From Daphnia carinata (taxonomy: Eukaryota; Arthropoda; Branchiopoda; Diplostraca; Daphniidae): a DNA stretch of 64,000 nt. Both the position numbers and the translations under genes were made by a program. Numbering within the stretch: position 1 is the first letter of the stretch; the number at the start of each line of letters is the position of its first letter. Below, in pieces: positions 50,193 through 62,084 of this stretch. The stretch covers positions 3,324,679 to 3,388,678 of the forward strand of contig NC_081337.1 in assembly GCF_022539665.2 (NCBI RefSeq). Direction: 5' to 3'. A model generated the notes under the pieces. That model did no database searches. It was given only the letters and a program-made list of their open reading frames with translations, and was not told where the DNA came from.

Positions 50193-51150
50193 GAATTTCA
50201 ATCTTCTGTAGAAATTCCAGTAATTTGCTGTCACCGGTGTGTACTGCATTAATTTTCGTTTGATTATTTCTTGCAAAAAAAATATATCTTCCAGTTAATC
50301 TAAAACATTTTATATCACTAATACTCTTTCAATTATTACCTTTTAAATCCGACCATGTCTTTACAATCCAAAACTTTTGTATATTAGTCGTCTTTTACAA
50401 TATACACAATAAACACTAATGCATTTCTTTGATTATCCTGTTGAAACAATGTCATAAAATGGCTATTTCAATGACTAATACACTCTTTCTAACCATTTAC
50501 CTGAATATTTCACTCGTCGAAAAGACGACGTTACATCGACGACGTTAAAGCACTGAATGCACATGCATGAGTTTTTTGTTCTGAAGAAGACGCGACATAA
50601 ACTCAAAGGATGGGTAAGGAAGGCAGGAGCCTTGGAATTACGAACCCTTCCCTACGAAAATGACGCCATTTTGCATCCATGGCATTGCTTTTCTATAATC
50701 AAGTGCTTTTGCAGACTAAACCAAGTTTTTTTTTAAATATAGGCCAATCATTTTCTTTAATTAGAGTTGTCAAACAACAGACGTGTTTCTTTCGAGGTGC
50801 TCCCTTCTTGCATCACAAACCCGTATGAATTTTAAATAGAGGTAGATTTCGATACGTGAAGTACAGGGGAGCCTTGCAGAGTTAGACAGAAATTCGCTTT
50901 ACCTTATACAGAACTAATGAGTCCTTCGCAATCCAATTTCCAAATTCGATTGTGTTATTTCGAGTGGAAGCATTAAAATAGACCTGAATATTAGGTTGAC
51001 ATAATGTTAACCAAGAGCGTCATTGCAAAATGCCAATGATTTCAATGCCTCATCCCAAGCCATTTTTCAGTATAAAAAGGAATTGTTCGAGCAAAAGAAA
51101 AACAGTCTCTGATACAGCCACTGTTTGAAAGAAACTTTTGTCTTTCAAAC
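50193..51150. other. Spacer and upstream region of FAS1 copy F
   Basis: Short-type spacer most like the one before copy A. No gene. Confidence 0.7.
51071..51078 (+). promoter_or_regulatory. TATA box, FAS1 copy F
   Basis: TATAAAAA, 80 bp before the ATG, same context as copy A. Confidence 0.65.
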
Positions 51151-52514
51151 ATGAAGTCTATACTAATTATTGCTTTCTTTGTAGTTAACGTTACGGCAGC
51201 TGATTACGCTACGAAGAATCAGTATGACTCAGGATACGCCGTTCAACCGACTTACCCGCAACAATCGGTAAATGAAAATCAAAAATGAATTGTGAAAGCG
51301 GCGTCCTAAAATTTTAGAATTGTTAGCATGTAGCTGTTCAGTATAATGGATAACCTGTGTGCTATTAACTTAACATTAATTTTGTTAGCTAGATATTTTG
51401 GAAACTCTTAGAAAAAATGGCTTTACAACGTTCGTCGAGCTGATTGAGATGGCTGGTTTAGAGAAAACCTTTTCTGACGACAGTATGCATATTTTCCAAA
51501 TTACTTTTAGTAAAATTAAAGAAACCTTTTAATTTGCTACCGATTAATACAGCAACTTTCATCATATTGGCGCCGAAGAATGAAGCCTTCGCATCCATCG
51601 ATCCTACAGTTCTAGCAGCCATTCTGAAAGATATTTCTCTGTTGAGAGACATTCTTCTCTATCATCTGGTGCTTTTCAGGCAAACTTGTAGCATCCTGTC
51701 TGCCATCTTTGTTGAACTAACTCTTAACACTGCCCAAGATGAAGTTATGCGTTTCAACGTATACCGAAACCAAGGGCCTTCCTATGCTACCGAAGAGGTT
51801 AGTCATCGAAGTTTTATTTCAGTTTTCACCTGGTTTCATTTTCATAATTTTATAGATAGTAACAGCTAACGGAGTACCACTTTTACAAGCTGTACCGATA
51901 GGTACAAACACTATCTACCCCATTGAAAAGGTTCTCAATCCAAAAGACTTATCGCCCAACAATACCTACATCAATTTTTTGAGCAGCAACAAAGATCTCT
52001 CCATCTTTCTACGCATATACGAAGTATTGGGTATCGCCCAAAATAATTTCAGAGGTTAGTCACATATCTTTAGCAAATCAGCATGACAAAATTTTATTTA
52101 TACAACTGTACCAGCTCGTTCGAAAACGTGGTTTGTTCCGACCAACGCCGCCTTCAAAGCGCTTCCACCTGGTGTTCTCGATTCCTTTTTTGCCGACCCC
52201 AAAAAATTGGTTGTGCTTTTAAACATGCACGTCGCTTCTGGAACGTTTTACACAGCCGGACTCACTAACGGTCCCCTCATCGTTTTTTCAGGCGTCCCGG
52301 TGGATATTAACAAAACTCCCTGTAAGACCAAATATCTATATCACTTACTACTAAACAATTTAATTACCTATTGATTTCTAATATTCAAACAGATGGTATT
52401 ACCGTGAGCAATGCTCAAATCATTGAGCCGGACATAACGGTGTTTGAAGGAGTTATACACGTTATCAATTCGGTTATTCAAGTCGAAGAAACTTGCTTGA
52501 ACCGGCTGCATTAA
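51151..52514 (+). CDS. Secreted two-FAS1-domain protein, copy F, 327 aa
   Basis: Exons are 51151-51267, 51389-51482, 51553-51797, 51856-52054, 52115-52321 and 52393-52514, closed at 984 nt. The first three exons are nearly the same as copy A (TFIILAPKNEAFASIDP, exon 2 start CTAGATATT). Exon 4 onward resembles copies D and G (IFLRIYEVLGIAQNNF), so the gene is a mosaic. The sixth exon ends LNRLH instead of LNRLY, as in copy G. Signal peptide and TATA box are kept. Confidence 0.85.
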
Positions 52515-52730
52515 CAATGCATATTTCAAATGCTGGGCAATGGAACTGAAACACAGCGAAAGAATCTAAAAAAAAATATATGTCATACGAATTTGATTAA
52601 ATTTATACTTACTGATGCATTTCATCGTCAATCGTTTGCCCTGCTCATTCCGGTTAGTTTTAATGAAAAATAAGTTTACATGAATTGATGGTTCATTTTA
52701 CGTATCTGGTACCTTCCGATACTAGTGGTA

Positions 52731-53934
52731 GTACCGAGCCGTTACGAGAAACGTGGCAGTCATGAAACCGTTGAATTAAATTCCAACTTCGATAAATCAT
52801 CGTTTCCGGTGAAACCAAGACGTTCCAGAATGACGGCCCGCGTTTGGCTGACGTCGTTTTCATCGTCGATCAGAAACCGTGTCTCAACGCGACTCGACTT
52901 TCGCTTTTGCTCGCTGCTATCGATGGGGCCTTGAGAGCTTGGCATCCAGCAGAATCGTTTCGCTGATGTTAGTTACGGGGGACGTGGAGGTGAAGTGTTC
53001 TAGAAACCCCACATCCGTACGGCTGATGGAGGACAGATCTGGTCTCATCGTAAAGGAATTCAATTGGCTCTGGAAGATTTGAAATTGGCTGATCAACAAT
53101 CTGCAACATCGGACATCCATGCAGCTTTACATTACGCTGTTAATTTACCGTACCGAGTCGGAGTTTCCCGACAGTTTGTTTTGGTCTCGTGTGGCGGAAA
53201 CGAATGTCAGGCCAGCTCTTACGCTGATACGATGACCCTGTTGACTCAAAACGATGTCCAACTTCACCTACATCAACCGCGACGTGATATCATAGTGAAA
53301 GGCAAAAACAGTTCTGATGAATTAAAGATAAAATTCATTAAAAGATAAACTAACAATCATGAATATGTGTTGCAAATTTTTATACTGGGATAAAGAACGT
53401 CGTCGGAATTGATGCTGAACGAGTTAACACGATGCGAAACATCCGCAGTTTGAAAGGTGATCAAAAATAGGGACGCCAGTTGGCTATGCCCAAGGATTTC
53501 TGCACTCCATTGGCTTTAGAGACGAACGGCACCTTGTTTGACCTGAAGAAGATGATGCCTGGCCAGCAACAGCAACAAACTAAAAAGTTTGTCGACATCT
53601 TTGCTCGTCGAGTGGCTGTCACTGGTGAACCTAGCCTGTGTCAGCGATGCGACTGCATTGGAGATCGTGACGGTATTGGATCCATCCTCTGTCAGCGTTG
53701 TGTTTCTCCCGTTATGAAACGCCTTGATAAGGTAAAGAAATGGTAAATGAAAGTTAATTCAAATGGTTAAAATATTTACGAAATCAGGTCTGGAAGCAAT
53801 TTGTTACAAGAATGAAATGGCCAATGCTGCAGATGTGGAAGAAGTAACAGTTAGTCAGATCCAAGACACATTGCTGGAATCAATGGACAAGGTCATCAGA
53901 TTCACCACCACACCAATCACCAGTGATAAATTAG
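52731..53934 (+). pseudogene. Apolipophorin 3' end copy 6 (type I), mosaic with the live gene
   Basis: The best preserved VWA part (LADQQSATSDIHAALHYAVN, VSRQFVLVSCGGNECQASS), yet still with the shared TAG near 53,001 and a stop (AAATAGGGACG) at about 53,466-53,475. From about 53,490 to 53,608 the bases equal the live gene (for example TTGGCTTTAGAGACGAACGG, CTAAAAAGTTTGTCGACATC), while the following part equals copy 3. This looks like a gene-conversion tract. Confidence 0.88.
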
Positions 53935-54889
53935 AATTTCAAGCTTCTGTAGAAATTCCTGTAGGTTGCTGTCACCAGTGCGTACTGCATTAATTTTTGT
54001 TTTATTATTTCTTTCTAAAAAAATATATCTTCTGGCATCTAAAACATTTTATATTACTGATACTCTCCCATTTTTTACCCTATAAATCCGATCGTGTCTT
54101 TACAATCCCAAACTTCTGTATATTCGTCGTCTTTTACAATATACATAATAAACACTAATACAATTTTTTGATTATCCTATTGAGACACTGTTATAGGATG
54201 ACTATTTCAATAACTAATACACTCTTTCTAACCATAAACCTCAATCTTTCACTCGACGAAACGTCGACATTGCACCAACGACGGTGCAGCACTGAATGTG
54301 CGTGCATGAGTTTCTTGTTCTGAAGAAGAACGCGCCCAAACTCAAAGGATGGGTAAGGAAGGTAGTAGCCTTGAAATTACGAACCCCTCCCTACGAAAAT
54401 GACGCCATTTTGCATCCATGGCATTGCTTTTCTATAATCAAGTGCTTTTGCAGACTAAACCAAATTTTTTTTAAAATAAAGGCCAATCATTTTCTTTAAT
54501 TAGAGTTGTCAAAAACAGACGTGTTTCCTTCGAGGTACTCCCTTCTTGCATCACAAACCCGTATGAATTTTAAATAGAGATAGATTTCGATACGTGAAGT
54601 ACAGGGGAGCCTTGCAGAGTTAGACAGAAATTTGCTTTACCTTATACAGAAATTAAAGAGTCCTTCGCAATTCAATTTCCAAATTCGATTGTGTTATATC
54701 GAGTGGACGCATTAAAATAGACCTGAACATTAGTGCGACATAATGTTTACCAAGAATTTGATTGCAAAATGCCAATGACTTCAATGCCTCATGCTTAGCC
54801 ATTTTTCAGTATAAAAAGGAATTGTTCGAGCAAAAGAAAATCAGTCTCTGATACAGCCTCTGTTTGAAAGAAACTTTTCTCTTACAAAC
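53935..54889. other. Spacer and upstream region of FAS1 copy G
   Basis: Short-type spacer, same as the one before copy D apart from a few bases near the right end. No gene. Confidence 0.7.
54810..54817 (+). promoter_or_regulatory. TATA box, FAS1 copy G
   Basis: TATAAAAA, 80 bp before the ATG. Confidence 0.65.
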
Positions 54890-56269
54890 ATGAAGTTCGT
54901 ACTAATTATTGCTTTCCTTGTAGTTAACGTTACGGCAGCTGATTACGGTACGATAAATCAGTATGACTCAGGATACGCCGTTCAACCGGCTTACCCACAA
55001 CAATCGGTAAATGAAAACCAAAAATGAATTGTTAAAGTTGCGTCCTAAAATTTTAGAATTGTTAGTATTTAGATGTATAGTATTATGGATACTTAAACTG
55101 CTATTAACAGATTTTGTCATCATTAACGTTGTCAGGTAGATATTTTAACTGCTCTCAGAAAAAATGGCTTTTCAAAGTTCGTCGAGCTGATCGTTAAGGC
55201 TGGTTTAGAAGAACGTTTTTCTGAAGCCAGTATGCTTATTTCCTATATTACTTTTAATTAAATTAAAGAAAAATTCATTAATTTGCTACTCGTGAATACA
55301 GGACCTTTCATCGTATTGGCGCCGAAGAATGAAGCCTTCGCAGCCATCGATCCTAAAGTTCTAGCAGCCATTCTGAAAGATATTAACCTGTTGAGAGACA
55401 TTCTTCTTTATCATCTGGTGCATTTCAGACAACCATGCAGCCTCCTGTCTGCCATCTTTGTTGAACTACCTGTAAACACTGCGCAAGGTGAACTTATGCG
55501 TTTCAACGTATACCGAAACAAAGGGCCTTCATTTGCTACCGAAAATGTACAGCATTTATAGTTTGTAATCAGTTTTTTTTTCACCAGATTTCATTTTCGT
55601 AATTTTACAGGTTGCAACAGCTAACGGAGTACCACTTTTACAAGCGATACCGAAAGGTAAAAACATGATCTACCCTATTGAAAAGGTTCTTAATCCGCAA
55701 GACTTATCGCCCAACAATACCTTCATCAATTTTTTGAAAAGCAACAAAGACCTCTCCATCTTTCTACGCATATACGAAGTATTAGGCATCCCTCTAAATA
55801 ATTTCAGAGGTAAGTTTCATTTCTTCAGCAAATCGGCATTATAATATTTTACTTATACTACTGTAGTATCCCGTCCGAAAACGTGGTTTATTCCGGTCAA
55901 CGCCGCATTCGAAGCGCTTCCACCTGGTGTTCTTGATTCCTTTTTTGCCGACCTAGAAAAATTGGTTGTGCTTTTAAACATGCACGTCGCTTCTGGAACG
56001 TTTTACACAGCCGGACTCACTAACGGCCCCCTCGTCGTTTTTTCAGGCGTCCCGGTGGATATTAACAAAACTCCCTGTAAGACCAAATATCTATATCCCT
56101 TACTACTAAACAATTTAATAACCTATTGATTTCTAATATTCAAATAGATGGTATTACCGTTAGCGGTGCTCAAATCATTGAGCCGGACATAACGGTGTTT
56201 GAAGGAGTTATACACGTTATCAATTCGGTTATTCAAGTCGAAGAAACTTGCTTGAACCGGCTGCATTAA
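54890..56269 (+). CDS. Secreted two-FAS1-domain protein, copy G, 328 aa
   Basis: Exons are 54890-55006, 55136-55229, 55302-55546, 55611-55809, 55867-56076 and 56148-56269, totalling 987 nt with a closed frame. It is the intact sister of copy D, sharing the upstream acceptor of exon 5 (TAG/TATCCCG), which adds one residue. Features: signal peptide MKFVLIIAFLVVNVTA, domain 1 FIVLAPKNEAFAAID with LLRDILLYHLV, and domain 2 WFIPVNAAFEALPPGVLD, in which the usual Thr after Pro is Val. Expected role: extracellular matrix or adhesion. Confidence 0.83.
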
Positions 56270-56512
56270 CAATGCATATTTCAAATGCTGGGCAATGAAA
56301 CTGAAAACACAGCGAAAGAATCTAAAAAAATATATATATTATACGAATTTGATTAAATATATACTTACTGATGCATTTCATCGTCAATCGTTTACCCTGA
56401 TCATTCCGGTTAGTTTTAATGAAAAATAAGCTGAGATGAATTGATGGTTCATTTTACGAATGTCGCGCTAGTACCTTCCGGTACTAAAAGTACCTTCCGG
56501 TACTAAAGTACC

Positions 56513-56549
56513 AATTTGATTGCCTCTCGTTACGAGAGGCAATCAAATT
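56513..56549. repeat. Perfect 18-bp inverted repeat with a one-base centre
   Basis: AATTTGATTGCCTCTCGT, then T, then ACGAGAGGCAATCAAATT. The right arm is the normal start of the type II apolipophorin fragment (compare 37,940-37,965), so the left arm was created by inverted copying at the breakpoint. A doubled GTACCTTCCGGTACTAA lies just before it. Confidence 0.9.
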
Positions 56550-57239
56550 AACGTTGAATGAATTTCGAACTTACCAGATTTGAAATTATCCCACAATCCA
56601 ATCAACTTCGAAATGAGTTATCGTTCACCTCGTCAATTTCAGGCTTCCGTCTCTTTCATCACCGTACACAAATCTCACACCGTGTCCTAACAAACTGCCG
56701 GAAGCGAATTCACTGGACAATTGGACGTGAACACTCCCATGTTGCAATCTAAGAGGATAATCTCATCAAATATCAATTACAGCAGTTTGGCCCGTTTGAG
56801 ATTCGAAGGCCGATTCGTAGACGGGCAGAGTACGTGGGAATTGAAGGCCTTCCTGCGTCTGGCCGGCTAAATTGAATTGTCTTATGTTGCTTTTCACAAC
56901 TGCTGCACACTAAGAAGTTTATCGACATCTTTACTTGTCGAGTGGCAGTCTCTGGTGAGCCTAGCCCGTGACAGCGATGCGACTGCATTGAAGATCGTGA
57001 CGGAATTGGATCCATCCTCTGTCAGCGTGGTGTCTCTCCCTTTATGGACCGCCTTGATAAGGTAAAGAAATGGCAAATGAAAGTTAACTCTAATGATTAA
57101 AATATTTACATAATCAGGTCTGGGAGCAATTGGTTTACAAGAATGAAATGGCCAATGCTGCAGATGTGGAAGAAGTAACAGTTAGTCAGACAAGGTCAGT
57201 AGATTCACCACCACACCAATCAACAAAATGATATATTAG
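56531..57239 (+). pseudogene. Apolipophorin 3' end copy 7 (type II)
   Basis: Same structure as copy 4 (region 24,605-24,990 joined to about 31,167 and the 3' end) with the same CCCGTGACAGCG stop. In addition, 28 or so bases are missing from the last exon (GTTAGTCAGACAAGGTCAG), removing the SQIQDT...DPMDK part. Confidence 0.88.
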
Positions 57240-58305
57240 AATTTCAATCTTCTGTAGAGATTTCTGTAGGTTGCTGTCACCGGTGTGTACTGCCTTAATT
57301 TTTCTTCTTTTATTTCTTTCTAAAAAATATTTTCCGGTTAATCTAAAACATTTTATATTACTAATACTCCTCCATTTTACCCTATTAATCCGACCGTGTC
57401 TTTGCAATCCCAAACTTTTGTATATCAGTCGTCTTTTACAATATACACACTTAATAATGATACATTTCTTTGATTATCCGGTTGAGACACTGTTATAGAA
57501 TGTCTACTTCAATGACTAAAACACTCTTTCAAACCATTTACCTCAATCTTTCACTCGTCGAAACGGCGACGTTGCAGCAACGACGGTGCAGCACTGAATG
57601 CACGTGCAGAGCTTTTGTTCTGATGGACGCGCCATTAACTCAAAGGATGGGTAAGGAAGGAAGTAGCCTTGCAATTGTGAGCCCTTCCCTACGAGAATGA
57701 CGCCATTTTGCATCGTTTGCTTTTGTTCTCTCAAGTGCTTTTTTCAGAATAAACCAAGTTTTCTTCATTTTATGTAGACCTATCGTTTTCGTTTACTAAA
57801 CAATTTACCAAACAACACCCGTGTTACATTCAAGGGCATCCTTTCTTGCATTACAAGGTCTGAATGAATTTCAAATAGAGATAGAAATCGATTTCGCTAA
57901 CTCAATTAATTGATTTAATTTAACCTGAATATATAGGATGAGACAGAAATAGCCATTCGATTACCATACGCTAATCAGCTGTGTTAACTAGGTAACCTAA
58001 TTTCGAAATTAAGTACAAGGTATCCTTGCAGAGTAAAAAAAAAAATCGTGTTTACCTATACTACAGAACCCAAGAGTCCTTCACGATCCGATGTCCAAAT
58101 TCGATTGCGTTATTTTGAATGGAAGCCTTAAAATAGATCTGAACATTAGGTTGACAAAATGTTTACCAACAGCGTGCTTGCAAAATGCCAATGACTGCAA
58201 TGCCTCATGCTTAGACATTTTTCAGTATAAAAAGGAATTGCTCGAGTAAAAGACAATCAGTGTCTGATACAGCCACTGTTTGAAAGAAACGTTTGTTTTT
58301 CAAGC
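57240..58305. other. Spacer and upstream region of FAS1 copy H
   Basis: Long-type spacer like those before copies B and E, without the inserted element (empty site GGAAGTAGCC near 57,660). Confidence 0.7.
58226..58233 (+). promoter_or_regulatory. TATA box, FAS1 copy H
   Basis: TATAAAAA, 80 bp before the ATG. Confidence 0.65.
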
Positions 58306-59681
58306 ATGAAGTTAATACTGATTATTGCTTTCTTTGTAGTTAACGTTACGGCATCTGATTACGCTACGAAAAATCAGTATGATTCAGGATACGCCGTTCA
58401 ACCAGCTTATCCGCAACAATCGGTAAATGAAAACCAAAAATCAATTTTTAAAGCTGCGTCCTAAAATTATAAAATTGTTAGCATTTAGCTGTGTAGTCTA
58501 ATGGATAACCAGAGTGCCATTTACTGATTTTGTCACCATTAATTTTGTCAGGGAGATATTTTAACTGCTCTCAGAAAAAATGGCTTTACAACGTTCGTCG
58601 AGCTGATCGTGAAGGCTGGTTTAGAAAAACGTTTTTCTGAAGCCAGTATGCTTATTTCCTAAATTACTTTTAATTAAATTAAAGAAAAATTCATTAATTT
58701 GCTACCGGTGAATATAGGACCTTTCATCGTATTGGCGCCGAAGAATGAAGCCTTCGCAGCTATCGAACCCAAAGTTCTAGCAGCCATTCTGAAGGATATT
58801 AACCTGTTGAGAGACATTCTTCTTTATCATCTGGTGCTTTTCAGGCAGCCCTGCAGTCTCCTGGCTGCCGTCTTTGTCGAACTAACTGTAAACACTGCGC
58901 AAGGTGAAGTTATGCGTTTCAACGTATACCGAAACAAAGGGCCTTCGTTTGCTACCGAAGATGTAAATAATTGAAAGTTTTAATTCGGTTTTTTTCACCA
59001 GATTTCAATTTCGTAATTTTATAGATTGCAACAGCTAACGGAGTACCACTTTTAAGAGGTATACCGATAGGTAAACACATTATCTACCCCATTGAAAAGG
59101 TTCTCAATCCGCAAGACTTATCGCCCAACAACACCATCATCAATTTTTTGAAAAGCAATAAAGACTTCTCCATCTTCCTAAGCATATTCGAAAAACTTGG
59201 CTTCGCCCAAAATAATTTCAGAGGTTAGTTTCAGTTCTTCAGGGAATCAACAGTACGACATTTTATTTATATTATTGTACCAGCTCGTCCGAAAACGACG
59301 TTTGTTCCGACCAACGCCGCATTCAAAGCACTTCCACCTGGTGTTCTCGATTCCATTTTTGCCGACCTAGACAAATTGGTTGTTCTTTTAAACATGCACG
59401 TCGCTTCTGGAACGTTTTACACAGCCGGACTCACTAACGGCCCCCTCGTCGTTTTTTCAGGCGTCCCGTTGGATATTAACAATACGCCCTGTAAGACCAA
59501 ATGTCTATCATTTACTAGTAAACAACTTAATTATGTACTGATTTCTTATATTCAAATAGATGGCATTACCGTGAGCAATGCTCAAATCATTGAGCCGGAC
59601 ATAACGGTGTTTGAAGGAGTTGTGCACGTTATCGATTCAGTTATTAAAGTCGAAGAAACGTGCTTCAACCGGCTGTATTAA
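58306..59681 (+). CDS. Secreted two-FAS1-domain protein, copy H, 327 aa
   Basis: Exons are 58306-58422, 58552-58645, 58718-58962, 59025-59223, 59284-59490 and 59560-59681, closed at 984 nt. Signal peptide MKLILIIAFFVVNVTA; domain 1 FIVLAPKNEAFAAIEP and LLRDILLYHLV; domain 2 TFVPTNAAFKALPPGVLD and GITVSNAQI...GVVHVIDSVI. It is the last complete copy. No apolipophorin fragment follows it, so the array ends about 200 bp downstream at a relic of the junction (CAGTACCTTCCGGTAATAAG). Confidence 0.85.
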
Positions 59682-60196
59682 TAACGCATATTTCAAATGA
59701 TTGGCAATGGAACTGAAACATGGTGATAGAATTTTTTTAAAAAGAAATATACAATACCAATATTTAGTATATTGTTTTACTTACTGATGCATTTCATCGT
59801 CAATCGTTTACTCTGCTCATTCCAGTTAACTTTAATGAAGAAGAGTTGAGGTGAATTGAAGGTACAGTTTACGTATGCCGCACCAGTACCTTCCGGTAAT
59901 AAGCTGGGTCTCCGGTTATTCGGGCCGAGAACTAGTCACGGTTGAATACCGCACGCACGCAGCGGAAATTGAATAAATTGGCATCAGCGCAGCATGACGC
60001 AGCTATTCGGGAACCCCTTCTTCTGCAAACTCAATCACTTTGAGCCACATCCTGGAGTATCACTGTTGCATTTCAAAGAAGAACTTTGTTCCGAATTTGC
60101 CAGCTCATTAATGTTGAAGCCAATTAGTGACATAAATAATACAGCAGAGAAATAACAGACTATATTACCGAATTAGCAGTCCTTGTTTCGTGAACC
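59682..60196. other. Array end and upstream region of the membrane-protein gene
   Basis: Array similarity fades near 59,900. From about 59,950 the DNA (CACGCACGCAGCGGAAATTGAATAAATTGGCA...) is repeated at 63,075 upstream of the second membrane-protein gene, so it is probably promoter or 5' leader sequence. Confidence 0.65.
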
Positions 60197-61954
60197 ATGG
60201 GTAAGTGAGAACGATCTGCAATTAATTCTTTAAACAAAATCAAGCTGACTAGGCTAATATTTCTGAATTGGCTTGTAGATGATGCAGTGAAAATGCTTTT
60301 GTGCACCGCCGCCGTCGCCGTGCTGTGGCTTTACAAAAATGTAAATGGCTTTCTTTTTTGCATCATCCTCATAATGGTGCTTTTGATGTTTTTTTATCTT
60401 CAATCAACTGAACAACACAACAAACCGCAGCATCCTACTAGGCAGTCCGAAAGGTAAACTTTGACAGCTAAAATCGCATTACTAACGTATCGTTTAAATT
60501 GAAGAAAAATGCAATTAAAACCGATTATACAGTTGATCTTAGTAAAAAAAAGACTGTTCCTTTTACGTCGTTGACATTTGGTACGAAAAGCCAGGGCTCT
60601 TTTCTATTTTTAAACAGAACTCAGTAACGAAGCAGCAAACGACTGTTTTTACAACTTGAAACGATATAAAATAACATTATTTTTGGATGAATGTTTTGTT
60701 AGAAAATAGTTAACCGTGTACCATTATTTATAAACCTACTGTAAAGTTGTTATATGTTAAATCTGCGATTCTCCTTATGCGTTGTTCCTATCTCCTTATA
60801 ATTTCCTTTCGAGTTATTTTATTTAAATTTTTTATGTTCTAACCAATTCAGTTGAATAAACTACGGCCTGCTTTTACAAAATCCCATTGGCTTACTCCTA
60901 GAGAGAATCAGATATTAATATTTAAGTATAAATTTAAAAATAAATTTTTAGCAATTATGTCGTAGCAGACATTTCAATGCCTAACTTCGAAATTTCAAAA
61001 TTATTTATATTACATTATTACAGACGCACGATAACGGACATGAAATACAACTTAGATCATCCTTTAGTCCGAGTTTGGCTTCCAGACGAGGACAACAAAT
61101 ACGGCCATGTTTCGCTGCAAACCAACAAGTACTACATGAGTTTCTGGCCTCAGAAAAGCAGCCGCAAAAAAAGCGACATCGAAAAACTCTTGGGCGCTCC
61201 TGCCTGTATCATCTTCCATCCGGACTTTGATTGCAAGGAGGAAGGCAATAGATTTCCCGATCACAAATTACCTGTCACGATTGCTACGTGCAGCGACATG
61301 GATAGACTTTACGAAAGATTCCTCGCCTATAATGGAATAGACAAAGAGGAAGTGAACCTTAACAAAGGCTGTAACATCCGTAATCGTGACGAATTGGCGA
61401 ACAGGCGTATTGAGGAAGACCTTGATAAAACAAGGTACACGTTTCTACCAAAGCTGTGTTATAAAAACGAAGAGCCATTTTATCGCAGTGGACAAAGCTG
61501 CGTCTCCTTCGTATATCACATGATCGAATGGTCGAAATATTCAGACTCCAAAACAGTCAAAATCGAATTTTTTGGAAAACTTTTTAAGTTTCTCGACAAA
61601 GTAACTGCAAGTTTCCCTTTGGAGCCACCGAAAAGAGAGGTAAGTTTCATATAATTCAATTAAAAATAAAATCAAGATATTAATTTTTCTTGTTCTTACC
61701 AGGTTTATACTCAAGTCTGGATGCATACTGTTGATGGAAGAATTGTTCAAGGCGTTGAAAGAATGATGGAAAATCAATGGACCGGAGAACTAACACACCC
61801 TAACTTGTATAAGAGACAGGTCACAACAGAACCTCTCACTCTTTCTTATGAAACTTCAACTCATGTTGAACAAGATAATACCACGAATCTCGGATTTGGA
61901 TCTATATGGAAAGTTCCTGATTTCATTGAGTCTCTTTTCTGTGAACCAAAATAG
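60197..61954 (+). CDS. Single-pass membrane protein with a His-before-Cys globular domain, 348 aa
   Basis: Exons are 60197-60200, 60279-60453, 61024-61639 and 61703-61954, totalling 1,047 nt with a closed frame. The first exon holds only ATGG. The N-terminus (MDDAVKMLLCTAAVAVLWLY then FLFCIILIMVLLMFFYL) gives one or two hydrophobic helices. After about residue 60 comes a globular part: VRVWLP, KYGHVSLQTNKYYMSFWP (His87), GQSCVSFVYHMIEW (Cys219) and IVQGVERMMENQWTGEL. I do not recognise a named family with certainty. A conserved-looking GHVSL followed much later by a C-x-S-F-V helix resembles circularly permuted papain/NlpC-P60-like hydrolases, where His precedes Cys; this is inference only. 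The first two exons are duplicated at 63,358. Confidence 0.75.
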
Positions 61955-62084
61955 GGAACAAGTATATCAATATGCATGAGTAACCTGCCCAACGATTTGT
62001 CCTGCCATGTGATAAATTAACTCGTATGCTAATTCGAGGGCAAATACAATCGTTTGGCCGAATGGCTTTTCCAGCAAGAGTATA
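61955..62084. other. 3' flank of the membrane-protein gene
   Basis: No gene. The sequence leads into a decayed FAS1 region. Confidence 0.5.

Noticed and set aside
53064-53348. 95-codon open frame in fragment 6 that looks like a VWA gene
   Set aside because: It is the middle of a decayed apolipophorin copy, with a stop shortly before and no true start.
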